Notes: a model not told the origin generated them from the letters alone. A stretch of DNA of 64,000 bases from Hypomyces perniciosus (GCA_008477525.1 SPDT01000002.1:3162001-3226000), one strand, 5' to 3'. Positions 23,897-35,411 are shown, counted from the stretch's first letter. Program-made: numbers and translations.

Positions 23897-25073
23897 ATGG
23901 GCGGCCTCGACTCTGTTGGGACATTGTTGGCAGACATTGCGAATCTTATCTCTGAGGGATTGCGCATTCTCAGTTTCTCGGATAAGCGTCAATGGGGACA
24001 GGACGAGCACGAGCAGGTGCGCGCGTTGGAATTGGTGCTGGACGAGGCACGGAAGGACTTTCAAGACCTAGGTCCGCTGGTGGGCGGACGGTCTCAGTAC
24101 GAACATGACCGGAGACGTAAGTGTCTTCCTTTCTTCTTCCTTTTCTTCTTCTTTTTCTTCTTCTTCTTCTTCTTCTTCTTTCCTTCTTTCCTTCTTTTCC
24201 TTTCTATCTATCCCATGCGTCTGTCTGTTTGATTTTGGGCCTAACGCCGCAGCTATAGACGACTCGATCGAGGAGTTAAGGGCGCTACGCGCCAAGTTCC
24301 AGTCGTTCTCCCACAACCTAAAGGATTGGAGCCGATCTGGAGGCCCAATTAACCCGATATGGGCTCGCGAGACGCGCACGCTCCAACGAGAGCTCCATCG
24401 AACCCAATGCCGAGCCGCGATGCGCGTATTTACATCAGCACATGAGGCCTCCCGCCGGTGTCTGGGTGCCTTTCTAGTTCATCGAACACAACGAGCCCCA
24501 GTTTGCGGCGGAGGTTCTGGGGCTGGGGCTGGCGCCGGACCGGACGAAGCCGAATACGAAAATAAATGCACCGAGGAACTTATGGCGTGCAAGGGCGTGG
24601 GAAGCTTTCAGCGGTTTGGAGATCAGGATATTGCGTTTGTCTGCGACTTTTGCGATGGGCATCTGGTTTGGGAGGATCTGGAGCGCATGCCGACTTCACG
24701 GTCCTCCCGAGGAACGACGAGTCCGCCGACCGCGGGAGTGTCGCTGTTACCCAACAATTCGAATTGGAAGGCAACGGGTACGGTTCACTCTGGACAGCAA
24801 CAGAAGCAGATCATATATGCACCAGTAGCCATTGCGAACCACATTACGCCAGTACGCGGCGACTGGGAGGCGAAACTGCTCTGTCCGCTGTGTGAGGAGA
24901 TTGCGGAGCAGCCACAGGACGAAGATGACGAGGAGGAAGCATACCGACCCGACAGTGAATTTGAAGACTTGGCCTCGCTGCAGGAGCATCTTGAGTGGCA
25001 GCATGCACCGACTACTTGGCCAGCCGCAGTCCCAGCCTCGATGCCATCTACGGACAGTTGTCTGATGATGTGA
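23897..25073 (+). CDS. conserved fungal protein of unknown function with CxxC...CxxC/HxxxH zinc-finger-like motifs
   Basis: The protein has 346 aa in two exons, 23897-24116 and 24253-25073. The 136-nt intron is almost entirely pyrimidine on the coding strand and carries a CTAAC branch and GCAG acceptor. The N-terminal half is helical (GLDSVGTLLADIANLISEGL; ALELVLDEARKDFQDL; DSIEELRALRAKFQSF). The C-terminal half has CDFCDGHLVWEDL at about residue 205 and then CPLCEE... followed by SLQEHLEWQH. This spacing is like an atypical C2H2 zinc finger. A Gly/Ala run (GGGSGAGAGAGP) sits in the middle, and an acidic run (EDDEEE) precedes the last motif. I do not recognise a named family. A metal-binding or nucleic-acid-binding role is possible but only inferred. 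Confidence 0.8.
24117..24252 (+). repeat. CTT-rich pyrimidine tract within an intron
   Basis: About 24125-24205 is an almost uninterrupted C/T tract dominated by TTC/CTT units, lying inside the intron between the donor GTAAGT and the branch site CTAAC. It is probably a length-variable microsatellite. Confidence 0.8.
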
Positions 25074-25369
25074 GGCAGAGGGGGCCAGCAGAACAGAACA
25101 CAAAGTTGATATTACTTATTATGAGAGCGATACCACCAACTATCGGAGAACCATAATCTGGGCTGGAGTTGCGGCGAATCAGCGTTACGATTTTTACGAC
25201 ATTCTCAAAAACAGGGACAAACAACATGACCGGGAGAGGAAATACCGAAACCATGGATGGATGGGCCCAAGAATTATAGTCATATAATCTGTACATAGAC
25301 TACAAATGGATATCTATCAACGCCTCGCTCCCTTGCTCTTTGTCTGTTTTTTGTGTCTTTTGTCTTTGT

Positions 25370-26082
25370 TTAGAAGAACCGCCAGTAGATGAAAATCAAG
25401 ATGAAGAACCCCAGTCCAGCAAAGGGGCCGTATTGCTTCAGCAGCAACTCCCAGTTTATGCGCACAGCAGCACGACGATACTTCTTGCTATCGTCTCGCA
25501 AACGGCTGCTTATCTCGCCCATGCGCTCCAGATTATCACCGCGATACAGCAAATCCTCAATGTTCTTCGTCATAATCTTGGTCACGTCGCGCAGCTCGTC
25601 GTTGAGCTTATCGAGGTTCTGCGAGGCGCGAGCATCAGCGTAGGTGGTGCGCGTCTTGGCGATGAAGTTGTCAAACTCCATGAAGGCATAGGGCCGCAGG
25701 GCAGGGTTGTGGATGTTGGCGGCTGTGTATATGGTTGTGAATTCGCGGGCGAGGTCGGCGAGGTAGGTGAAGGCGAGCTTGCGTGGGTAGGAGCGCTCGC
25801 AGATGCAGAGGAAGACGACGTCGGCGTCGATGAGGTAGTGGAGGGTGTAGGGCCCGGATTCGATGGTGGCTTGGGCCTCGGAGTTGCGGGTGAGTTTGCG
25901 GAGGATTTGGCGGACTTGCTGCTTGACTTCGGCGAGGGCGGCGTCGGACTGGTGTTCGTCGTCGACGGAGGCGCAAAGCATGAGGCCTGTGGGAGTGGTT
26001 AGTTAGCTTTGTGGTGTTTTGGTTATGGGAGTGGTAAGATCTGCTTACCATCCAGCCTCGATATTTGCGTTGAGCGGATCAT
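25370..26082 (-). CDS. SEC22: vesicle R-SNARE Sec22
   Basis: Sec22 is the R-SNARE of ER-Golgi transport (anterograde COPII and retrograde). The protein is 216 aa. A 34-nt first exon (26049-26082, MIRSTQISRLD) is followed by a 62-nt intron and exon 2 (25370-25986). The order is a longin domain (residues 1-125, with LCICERSYPRKLAFTYLADL), the SNARE motif (about 130-190, LNDELRDVTKIMTKNIEDLLYRGDNLERM with the zero-layer Arg in YRGD), and a C-terminal membrane anchor (YGPFAGLGFFILIFIYWRFF). Length and layout match fungal Sec22. The short first exon was identified by the conserved MIRSTQI start and frame-preserving GTAAGC/CAG splice. Confidence 0.96.
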
Positions 26083-26600
26083 CTTGGTCTTTGTGCGTTT
26101 ATATGTGTGGAAAGGAGAGGAAGAGGAAGAGGAAGAGGAAGAGTCGAGGTCTCGCGATGATGATGGATGGTGGGATATATCCTTGCTGGCAACTACGTGT
26201 CAAGAAGATACGAGATGCTCCAAGCGCTGGCGAGTCAATCGACCGACCGAATAGGCAGCACAATGACAGGACTTCCAAGGCGATACGAATGATCGAATCG
26301 AATTAGTTCACGTAATTTCGTTCCCGTTGAAAGGGGTTGTGTTTTGAAGCAAAGGCAATCTTATCATCGAGAAGAATTCCCCTGCATTATGGAGTTCATG
26401 CAACGTCAACCGCAAGTTGATGTTACTGGTCTGCTGTGGCTGGCCAACTGAATTGGGCTGCTGCTGGTTGTGGCGCAGACCCTCAAGTGGCCGTGCCAGC
26501 AATGTGACCGTCCAACTCTCCTGCATATTGCGAGGTACGAGCAGTACTCATAGATTAATTCTCCTGAATAATGACATTTTTTTTTATTCGTGAATCGTAT
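26083..26600. other. intergenic
   Basis: This holds the promoter of the leftward SEC22 gene and the 3' flank of the leftward ELP5 gene. A (GAGGAA)n purine tract lies at about 26116-26142. No gene is seen. Confidence 0.55.
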
Positions 26601-27730
26601 TCATATCTCATCTTCCTCATCGTCGAAATCGTCCTCTCGCCCCATCTCGTACAATATCCTCCCGCCCTCTCCAGCGCCAATATCCGTCTGCGCATCGAAA
26701 TACGGAAGCACAATCCCCTCTCTGTCCTTGCGCTGCTTTTCCGTAAGACCGAGGTTGAATGTGCTCTCAGGCTCTTCCTCCCCTTCGCCACCTTGCTCAG
26801 CCTCTGGTCTGCCGAACATAACATGGTCCGTAAGCAGGCAAAGCTTGCCTAGCGTTGCCCTTGTAGCCGTGCCGGCGGGCATGAGGATGAATTTTTCGTT
26901 GACGGTCCTCCCGCTTCTCCTCCTCAGCTCCATGTCGATAACGACGCCTCCTCGATCCTCTGGCTTGCTCTTTTCCGTGAGTCCGATGAGGACGCCTTCT
27001 CGATCTTCTTTGAGGCCCCACTCTGGCTCTTGAATGCTCCTGTTGCGTGCCTTTTGTCGCTCAATCTCCTGCTGCAAACTGGACAGCTTCAAAATCGCCG
27101 TGGCTAGATGACATAGTAGGGTAAATGGATGCGGCTCATATTCATTAAATGACTTGGGCAAAATTACGGGGACGTCGGTATGGTAGACTGCCACGATAGA
27201 AACCACCGGAGTGATGATGCCCGACAAGAAGATTGCCAAAGATTGAGAGGCTGACGATGCAAGAGCGTTGAGTGAGTCGATGATAACAACGGCCCCTAAA
27301 CATGTATCAGCACTTTTTCATATCATATCCCAGCGTCTCACCTACTCTGAGCTGTCTTGTCTTTTCCAGCGGTTGGTTGAAAGGCTGGGTAATTTGCCAG
27401 GAGCTCTCGTCTCACTGTATTCAAATCTCTGCCAGCAGCCTTGATGAAAATGTCTACATCTCGTGGCTTCTTAAGAGTCGAGAAGGACAAGAATGTGACT
27501 TTTGTCTTTGCGATCTGCATATGTGTGCCTTAGCATGCGTCCCTCTATCGTAGCAAATGCCTCAGAAATACCTTGGCTCTTGTCGTCAACTCTGACACGA
27601 CTGGCCTTGCGGGTTGTTCGAGACTGTCGAGAACGAGAGTCAGAGGGCTGGCTGCATCACGAAGATTGAGAAGTTTCTGAAGCAGGAGAAGACTATGAGA
27701 GCGGCTGTGAATGTTTGTCGTGGGCGCCAT
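26601..27730 (-). CDS. ELP5: Elongator complex subunit Elp5
   Basis: Elp5 is part of the Elp4-5-6 subcomplex, a RecA-like hexamer of Elongator needed for wobble-uridine tRNA modification. The protein has 340 aa in three exons: 27572-27730, 27346-27514 and 26601-27295, with introns of 57 and 50 nt. The N-terminus (SHSLLLLQKLLNLRDAASPLTLVLDSLEQ) and the RecA-like strand AVVIIDSLNAL, formed across intron 2, are characteristic. For intron 2 the donor GTAGGT was chosen over the neighbouring GTGAGA because only it keeps that strand in frame. The acidic C-terminus (DDFDDEEDEI) and the FNLGLTEKQRKDREGIVLPYFDAQ block are also typical. No Walker motif is expected in this subunit. Confidence 0.9.
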
Positions 27731-28080
27731 GGCTATTTAGGCGAATAATGCGCTGAATAGGTGGTCTGAATAGCTTGAGAAGAGCTGGTGCTGAACAGAG
27801 TTGAAGACTCATCCGTCCGATTTTGGCGATAATTGAGCTCAATGACACACTGAGAGATCCACTGCGAGTTAGTGCGCCATTCAGGGTTGTCCCATTGACG
27901 GGTACTGGCGTTGGTGGTCCGCTTGTAGGCCTGAAGAAGCCCTGTAGGGCCGCTAGAGGCGAAAGCTCCCCCGGGCAGCTTCTATCTAGATTTTCACCAC
28001 AGCCTCACCATGCAACAACTGAAAACTTACAACTCCTACTCTCCCCCTGGCTCATAACTACAGGCCCCTATTTTCAGTCG
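27731..28080. promoter_or_regulatory. bidirectional intergenic promoter ELP5 / MSS1
   Basis: ELP5 and MSS1 diverge from this 350-bp segment. Both products act in tRNA wobble-uridine modification, one in the cytosol and one in mitochondria. No TATA box is obvious. Promoter function is inferred only from position. Confidence 0.45.
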
Positions 28081-29919
28081 ATGTTTCGGCGCACTCTGCG
28101 GCTGGATCAAATTGCCCGTACCGGGAGGCGGATCCTATGCGCTGCTCCAGCCAGCAGACAAGCCCCGATCCAGAGACCGTTGGCATTATGGCCTGGCCAT
28201 CGCGTGTTGCGGCCATTTTCAGCTACAGTAGCAGGAATTGATGACAGACATGAGGGATCTAGCTCTTTTGGTACGTGTGACACGATTTATGCGCTGTCAA
28301 CAGCCCAAGGGAGGGCTGGAATAGCGGTTATCCGCATCTCAGGCCCTTCATGTCTAGATGTAAGATCTATACTTTACGAACAATATTCATCGTGCTAAAG
28401 GAAGAGTACATAGATCTATCAGGCTTTGTGTCCGTCCAAGGCGCTACCAAAGCCTAGATATGCAACTGTGCGCTCACTTTTCGATCCTCCACTGTCAGGG
28501 TCGCAGCCAGGGGTCTTGGATTCGGAAGCCTTGGTCCTCTACTTCCCTGCCCCAAAGACGGTTACTGGAGAGGATGTTCTAGAATTGCATGTACATGGTG
28601 GAACAGCCACGGTGAAAGCAGTCTTGGCAGCTATTCCGCGGTGCCCTTCTAACACTCGCATCCGCTATGCTGAGCCCGGGGAGTTTACCAAACGAGCGTT
28701 TGTAAATGACCGTCTGGACTTGGCCCAGGTCGAATCTTTGAGTGATACCCTCGCTGCTGAGACAGAACAGCAGCGTCGGGCGGCTGTAAGAGGAAGTTCT
28801 GGCGTTTTGGGTCGCACATACGAGTCCTGGAGGGAACAGCTGCTATTAGCTCGAGGAGAGATTGAAGCCTTGATAGACTTCTCCGAGGACCAACATTTCG
28901 ATGAATCATCATCTGACCTCCTGGAAAACGTGACAAAGCAGGTATCTAAGATACTTCAAAGTATCCATTTACACGAGCAGGGTAGTCAGAGGAGCGAGCT
29001 TCTCAGGAACGGTATCCGAATCGCGCTTCTAGGCACTCCTAACGTGGGCAAGAGCTCACTGATGAACCTCATTGTCGGTCGTGAGGCGTCCATCGTTTCG
29101 GGTGAAGCTGGCACGACTCGGGATATTGTCGAAGCTAGCCTCGATATTCGAGGATACCTCTGCTCCTTCGCGGACACGGCTGGCTTCAGGTCCAGTGACT
29201 CTGAAGGGACTTCGAGTCCAGTTGGGGCCATAGAGCAGGAGGGAATTCGCCGGGCGAAACAGAAGGCCCAAGAATCGGATATTGTGGTTGTTCTTGCATC
29301 AGTTGAAAACAGTTCTTCTGGCCCCTTAATTCAATACGATCAAGAGACTCTGGATCTTGCTTCTGAGGCAGAGGCACACTTGATTGTGGTCAACAAGAGG
29401 GACTCTGTTGACTCCAGCAAGTTCGAATCGCTTCTTAGTGGATTCCGTGAGGCTCTTGGAAACAAAAGTCCCAAGCTGGGATCGGCACAGCTTCTGACCA
29501 TCTCATGCAAGGAAGCTCAATCTGCATCACTGAACAACAATGATCCTGGAGGGATTCAAACGGTGATTCAGGCCTTGATAAACACGTTCTCTTGCATGAC
29601 GATGATGCCGGTTGATCTACAGGATCTACTTGGAGTGACGGCACGACAAGCCCAGCTGTTAGCAAAGTGCCGACAGCACCTGGAGGATTTCATGATAGAA
29701 GCACAACCTGAAGCAGGCTTCGAGGCCGACAGCGTGTTGGCAGCTGAGTATCTACGATATGCAGCGGATTGCTTGGCTCGCATCACGGGCAAGGGCGAGG
29801 CTGGGGATGTGGAAGATGTTCTTGGCGTGGTCTTTGAGAAGTGAGTGCTCGTGCAACAGATTACGGATATTACTTGGCAACAGTCACTAACAATCACTAG
29901 GTTCTGCGTGGGGAAATGA
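28081..29919 (+). CDS. MSS1: mitochondrial tRNA modification GTPase Mss1 (MnmE/GTPBP3)
   Basis: MnmE/Mss1 installs the carboxymethylaminomethyl-type modification on U34 of mitochondrial tRNAs together with Mto1 (MnmG). The protein has 574 aa in three exons: 28081-28359, 28414-29840 and 29901-29919. The first about 50 residues are Arg-rich and lack acidic residues, which fits a mitochondrial presequence. The folate-binding N-domain (DTIYALSTAQGRAGIAVIRISGP; GEDVLELHVHGG; RYAEPGEFTKRAFVNDRLDL) precedes a G domain with GTPNVGKSS (about residue 300), GTTRDIVE, DTAGF (about 348) and NKRD (about 420). The last exon encodes only FCVGK, the C-terminal signature whose Cys is essential in MnmE, so the third 19-nt exon is functionally required. 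Confidence 0.96.
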
Positions 29920-30323
29920 AGTCAAGTCTTGGTATTATGCAGATATCGAAGTGTCCAGGCTTCTGAAGGTCTACTTCTTCTAAGAGCCAATGTACCCTAT
30001 TTGACTGGCGAGTAATGCCATCGCCGCTCATATCATCGTCAAACAAAGTGATCCGCCACCAGGGTAGGATCATGTTATATAAATATAGGGAAGAATAAAA
30101 TACCCAATCCGACGCCAAGGGTATTCATCTCCATCCTTGTTTTTTTTTTTGGTTTACCCGTGCTCCATGCCAAGTGCCGCCGGCTCTCCATCCAACGCCT
30201 TTAGACTGGTGTAGTCCGAAAAAAGAAACAGATAATTTTTTTCCTAATGTTCCAGAGTGATGATTGAAGAGAGCAGACCAGTCTGCTGTCGTTTCTGTCG
30301 ATGGTTGGGGTTTGACAGGACAC
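29920..30323. other. intergenic
   Basis: This is the convergent 3' flank of MSS1 and the small minus-strand gene. There is a T9-T10 run at about 30140-30150. No gene is supported. Confidence 0.5.
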
Positions 30324-30488
30324 TCAGTTGTGTCCTGAGCGGCGAGTCCCTGAACCCGAACTAGGCCCGGAACTTGACCCGGAGCCGGAGCCGGAGCCGG
30401 AACTCGGGCCACTGACGATGTTGTAGCCGCTTCGGGAGAAGTTGACCTCAGTGACGGGAACGTCGAGAGTGGTTGTGAAGGCAGCCAT
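30324..30488 (-). CDS. small 54-residue Gly/Ser-rich protein
   Basis: This short frame starts at an ATG at 30488-30486 and ends at TGA 30326-30324. The product has 54 aa. The N-terminal part MAAFTTTLDVPVTEVNFSRS looks like ordinary ordered sequence. The second half is a low-complexity tail of Gly-Ser and Pro-Ser repeats ending in RRSGHN. A good TATA box (TATATAAA, 30723-30730) lies about 235 nt upstream on the same strand, with a plain leader between, which supports a real transcription unit. I recognise no family, and no signal peptide or membrane segment is visible. It could be a stress- or development-induced small protein, but that is a guess. Absence of stops over 55 codons alone would be weak evidence. 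Confidence 0.5.
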   Translation of the reverse strand: MAAFTTTLDVPVTEVNFSRSGYNIVSGPSSGSGSGSGSSSGPSSGSGTRRSGHN

Positions 30489-32666
30489 TGTGTTGTTGTG
30501 TGCGGATGCTTGTGTTTTTAAAGAATTGAGGTCTTTTAAGAGAGTAGATAAGAGCTGTGCTTTGGCTGTATATTGCGTGTGGATATGTTGGCGGGAATGC
30601 GAACTCCTAATGGAATTTCGAGGTGTTGAACAGAGAAGGGAGTATGCAAGTCTATGTTTGACGTATGCGTGTGGATGTCATGTTATGACTTGAACCGATC
30701 AACTCTAGGATGACACAGCCCCTTTATATACACAGATCACATTACGAGTACGGGTAGCCTTCTCGAAACGCGATGAAAGCAACTTATGCCGAGCCCGACT
30801 TGGAGTGAGATGTGTCACGGTGTCCTCCATGCCCTGACTCCTTCGATCCGGCCCCCTTGTCTGCCGTGAGATGACGATTTACCTGGCTGACACCAGGGGT
30901 GGCTTCCACGTTGTCATCTTCTTGGTAGGGCTGTACGCCCGTCCGCCACATCCGTGGACTCAGCCAAGGCGTCGAGTGAGTGACGAGTACTTCCTGTATG
31001 GATATGAAATGAGCAAATCTCATTTGCCCATCCTGCAGTATCCCTACCGCCATCTCCATGGCGGCGGATCCGCGGCTGGTGAAGGGGGATTGGAAGGATG
31101 AGTAGACTTTTCTGCAAGGCACACCCTGTCCGTCAGTTAGCGTGATGTATGCAGATTGCAGGGTCTGTGGTGATAACGAGGCAAGTTAAGCGCCCCGGAT
31201 TGTGGCCCGCACGTGGTGAAGTGGTTCTTTTCTAGGTATGTTTACCTATGCAATTTTACGGAGTAGAAACTCGCCTATTTCGACTCCCTTGAGTATTATG
31301 GAGTCTGTTAAACATGGAATGGCATGGGTGGCCCTGAGCCTGCTCCATATGGCTCGTATTGTTAGCGACTTTCTGTTTCTGTCTTCGTCTGGAGAAGACT
31401 CCCAGCAAGCTTTCCGTCAATACGGAGTACGTAATTTCCAATTCCCCAGCCCTGGGAGGCCTCGTTTGTCGGGTTTATCAGCTTTCGGAGTGGGATAGAT
31501 GGTTTTTACTACTTACGGAGCATGGAGTATAGTAAGCGCAGCAAAGCCCGGTATGCGGCCGTTTTAAAAATAGATGCCCTACAAGCATATAGTTATTAAC
31601 TGTTAGTGGTATGAAGAATCGCCGAACTGCACGTGGAAGCCGCTTGTCGGCTCGGGGCTTGTTGCAGAGCCTTTTTCATAGCCTTGATTAGTTGACTCGG
31701 CGCGGCGGCGAACGCGCTTATGACGGCACAGCCTGTTCCTCCGGGGTTGTGACGCCGTTTTTGGCCTATTCTTCGAAACGAATTTGCCCGTGTATGACTG
31801 AGCCACCATTTTAAACGACAGAGTTTGTGTAAGAATCCCATGTTCCCGGTACGACGGCTCAGGCGACGATGTACGGAGTACGGAGTACAGAGCACGGAGT
31901 GCGAAGAGGCACGTCCCCGGATCTCTTACTCCGGATTCTCATATTGCCAGGGGTCGGTTTTCACTTACTCATATTTATTACATACTCGAAATCATCCGAT
32001 TTGTATAATCCAGGTTTCATCTTCCGCATATACATAGTTACTAGTGGTTTCTCTGATTCATTCGTGGAGCCATCAAGGATTACAAATTTTATCACCCAGG
32101 AAGCTGCATCCTTCATGCAAACTATGACCTATCAACACAAGAATATAATCGCCATTCGCGGCTCGTCGGTTTCAGCCCAGGGTCTTATAATCTTCAATCT
32201 TCTTTTTTGGGCAAAGCGGGAGCGGAGCCAGATGCTATCGCATGAATCACCATCCCCCCTTGGTTCGAAATGCAAAAAGGGGATTGGTTTTGCGCCTGGG
32301 GCAGAGGGTTTGGCCTATCGCCTCTCACGAAAAACGCCTGACATGCTGAATTCGCGAGGCTTTGCCATCTCTTGGTAAGCTACCTAGCCGACATGGGTCA
32401 CAACTTTTCTCTCCTTAGGTCGCCGAATGATGCATCGGATGCAGGAACGTGAAGCCGTGTGTTTAACCGGCAGCTCGCTTTATCCGGTGATTCCGACTAA
32501 TAAGCCTCAATCTCAATACGAGTTTCAACTTTCTTACCTAAATTTTAAAACAACGGGATTGACTCGAGGCTAACAAAATGAGGAAGTGCCCGATTCAGGA
32601 CACACGCCATAGCTGCAAGCATCGCGATGTTCGGGTAATCTGTTTCCAATTCCCGCTCCAGAGGCG
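30489..32666. other. gene-poor intergenic region flanking the hAT element
   Basis: Besides the TATA element of the small gene, this holds several TACGGAGTA(C) motifs (about 31257, 31430, 31512, 31868-31885). The frames here are short. The longest minus-strand one (30784-31122) begins at a non-ATG codon. No gene is claimed. Confidence 0.45.
30723..30730 (-). promoter_or_regulatory. TATA box of the small Gly/Ser-rich gene
   Basis: On the minus strand the sequence reads TATATAAA, 235 nt before the start codon at 30488. Assignment is by motif and position. Confidence 0.45.
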
Positions 32667-32674
32667 AGCAGAGA
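32667..32674. repeat. left 8-bp target site duplication of hAT element
   Basis: AGCAGAGA directly precedes the left inverted terminus. The identical octamer follows the right terminus at 35431-35438. Eight-base duplications are the rule for hAT insertion. Confidence 0.95.
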
Positions 32675-32693
32675 CAGTGCTGCATAGACACGC
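32675..32693 (+). repeat. left terminal inverted repeat of hAT element
   Basis: It begins CAGTGCTG and pairs with 35412-35430, with two mismatches in 19 positions. Confidence 0.93.
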
Positions 32694-32790
32694 TATGAAA
32701 CTGAAACTGGGGTGAGTTTCAGTTTCATGAAACCGGACGCCAGTATAGTTTCAGTTTCATATGAAACCGGTTTCAGTTTCATATGAATCA
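32694..32790. repeat. left subterminal GTTTCA / GTTTCATATGAAAC repeats
   Basis: The motif GTTTCA (or its complement TGAAAC) recurs many times in under 100 bp, including a GTTTCATATGAAAC palindrome at about 32756-32769. The same motif array sits inside the right end, consistent with transposase-binding subterminal repeats. Confidence 0.85.
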
Positions 32791-32885
32791 ATATCTAATT
32801 CCTTTGTTGTTTCCCCCCTCTCTTTGGCAAGCTCCGAGACACCTTACCACTAGGCACTCAAAGATGTCTGGCATTGCCTGCCTAC

Positions 32886-35204
32886 CTATGCTACCAATTC
32901 GCCAGGCTCGCCATCGCTTTCTTCCCCCTTGCCCATCTCTATATCTTCTTGGAGTATCCTTACAGCCGCGTCGATATCATCCACTCCCCTAAACACCCCT
33001 GCAAGAAGCGGCCTGCTTTTTCCCTTTGGAACACTTATCCAGCTTTTAATGCACTCACATGCCTCTACCATTTTGGCAGACATGCTACTTCTATCCCATG
33101 TAACCTGCCGTCTTGCGCCTGAGAAAATTCGCTCTGCTTCCGTAGACATCGGAGGGATGCAGAATATGTCAATGGCCATACGGCAGAGGAGGGGAAAATT
33201 CTCTCGCTGGGTCGGTTCAAGCCACCACTGTAAGGCCGTTTGTTGTCCAATCCCAACTTGTGAGCCCTGCGAAGTATCGTCAAAACCTGGCCATTAGGTA
33301 GAAGGCTTCAAATTACTTACATAAATAAAGCGGTCGAATTCATCCTTCACCTCGCTCGCTGTGCTGTACACCTTCTGCCTCCAGCGATCGAACTCGTCGA
33401 GTTCTTGCCCTTTCTCCTGTTGTTGATCTTGGAGCTGGTAGCTCTTGTACTCTGTGGACCAAATCTTTCTGACAGACTTCACGGCATTGCTAACCCAAGC
33501 TGGGTTTCTCTTCCACTGCTCACTCAGATAGCTCTTTCGGAGTGCTGGGTGGAGGAGGATACCGGCCACGTACACGGGGGCCTGCTCGGTAAGCTGGTAA
33601 TACTTCTCGAACTTTAGCCAAGCCACGTGAAAGCGAGCGTAGAAGCGTGGGTTACTGAAAGCCTTGTCTTTAGCCTGCGTGAAGTGATGATGGAGGAAAT
33701 CCATATGAGATAGAACTTCATCGAGTGTGTTCTCCCGGCCTTGGCGTACCGAGATCTGGTGAAATGGTTGTAGAAACGCATGGATGTCTCGGAGCTCGTT
33801 CCAGTCGTTGTGGTCTAGTGCATCTTTCTCGATCTTGGCATGATTTTCTTGAATCCAATCCATGAACTTTGCCCGCCTCTCAATTGCCACGTCAATAAGA
33901 CGAAACCATGAATTCCAGCGTGTATCATTGTCCCTCGGCAAGGCCCTGCCAATCTTGGCCTTGAAGTCGTTGCAGATGCTGGTAGAGCTCCTTGAATACA
34001 TGCACAAGTTGTGGAGCTTCCCCAGAACATTAAACTCCCGCCAGTCCTCGGTGGCTTGTGCCTTCGTAATGACGCCCCCTTCTTCTTTTTCGGATAGCCT
34101 GCACAGTCGCTCATACGCCTCGTCAATCCCCTCTTGCTCATCCCCCTGAATCTTCTTTGCCTTACTCCGAAAGAGGAAGGCTTGAACGATGAGGTTCATG
34201 ATGTGGCCACTGCAGCGTAGTCGCCTGGCAACCGGATCTAAACCATCAATCTCTTTTGCGATATCGTCAAGCATAGTATCGTTGGCATCGCGATTATCCA
34301 TCGTAAAGTAGCCAACCTTTCCGCTGAGGTTGTACTCTTCGACAACATCCAGGAAAGCCTTGGCTTGCAATTTCCCGTTGTGGCTTCCTTTGAACTCGCG
34401 CAGTGACAATAACGCTTGAGCGACTTCTCTCGTCTCCGCATCTACAAAATGGACCACGATTGCCTGGTATGCCGCCTTCTGTTCCGATGAGGTCCACATG
34501 TCAATGGTGAAGTGAACCATGGATGAGAGAGAATTATGAAGCTTCTTGACGAGGCCTTGTTTGTGTTGAGCGAAAGTCTTTTCGAGAAGCTTCGGCACCG
34601 CACTGCGGCTGCGTAGGAGGACGTCCCGGGCCATATAGTTACAGCAGAGTATAACAGCATGAAACTCGGGGTATTCGATGAATGTGTGGGCGATATTGCG
34701 AACCGCAAGAAGCCTGGCGAGTGCTTCCTCGAATGCAGGAATATTAATGGCATTTGCCAAATATTTTTCCTCATTAAGGTCTCGATTGGCTTGACGTTCC
34801 TCCTGCCTTCCAAACAAATCCGTAATGGTGCCATGTTGCCGCTTCTTCAGATCCGACCTTTCTACACGCTCTATAACCCGGATGCCATGAAAGTCCCGCA
34901 GGTGCTTGCGGGCTCGGCTCAGGTTCGTCGTTACCGAATTAGGCTTTTTCGTGGAGTTGCAGTGCTTGCAGTACCAAATTTCGTGGTATGAGGTATCGCG
35001 AGCTTTCTCCCCTCTCTCTTCATAAGGGTCACGCGCCTCGTTCCAGGTGCTTTTGTTTGTACGGCCTTTGGCGCGCTTGCTAGCCCGATCAGAGGGAGAA
35101 CGATGCAATGCGCGCTTGGCGGGAACGGGAGAGTCAGGCGAAGCAGGTCTCAAGACCTCGTCAGAAAGCCCCGATAACAAGGGAGCGGGAGAAGCTGATG
35201 ACAT
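32886..35204 (-). CDS. hAT family transposase (BED zinc finger, hATC dimerisation domain)
   Basis: The transposase has 754 aa in two exons: 33321-35204 and 32886-33266, with a 54-nt intron (GTAAGT...GCAG). The true ATG is at 35204, since the frame upstream opens only with TTG. Residues about 20-60 are Ser/Pro- and Lys/Arg-rich, possibly a nuclear signal. A BED-type zinc finger follows: C79xxC82...H101xxxxH106 within WYCKHC...ARKHLRDFH. The RNase-H-like core shows FTIDMWTSSEQKAAY (first catalytic Asp), GYFTMDNRDANDTML (second Asp region) and DNDTRWNSWFRL. The second exon carries the hATC signature FCIPPMSTEAERIFSGARR, in which the Glu is the likely third acidic residue, and the RSSMSAKMVEACECIKSWI dimerisation segment. 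No stop or frameshift was found, so it may be active. Confidence 0.95.
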
Positions 35205-35294
35205 ATTTACTGTTAGCAAGTTTCTAACTGCGTTGAAGGCATTTGGTTTGTGAAATTTTCTTGGTTAAGTACTAAGATATTTGGGTCTCATCGG

Positions 35295-35411
35295 GCGTAT
35301 ATGAAACATATGAAACCGACTGAAACATATGAAACTGGGAGAGTTACAGTTTCATATGAAACTGGGTCCAGGGACTGTTTCAGTTTCATATGAAACAGTA
35401 TGAAACAACAC
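35295..35411. repeat. right subterminal GTTTCATATGAAAC repeats
   Basis: Repeated ATATGAAAC and GTTTCATATGAAAC units (for example about 35349-35362 and 35382-35395) mirror those at the left end of the element. Confidence 0.85.

Noticed and set aside
24068..24379. Glu-rich minus-strand frame
   Set aside because: This is the antisense of the CTT-rich intron; poly-Glu is an artefact of the repeat.
30784..31122. 112-residue minus-strand frame
   Set aside because: It opens with GTG rather than ATG and shows no recognisable domain, and no supporting promoter or splice model was found.
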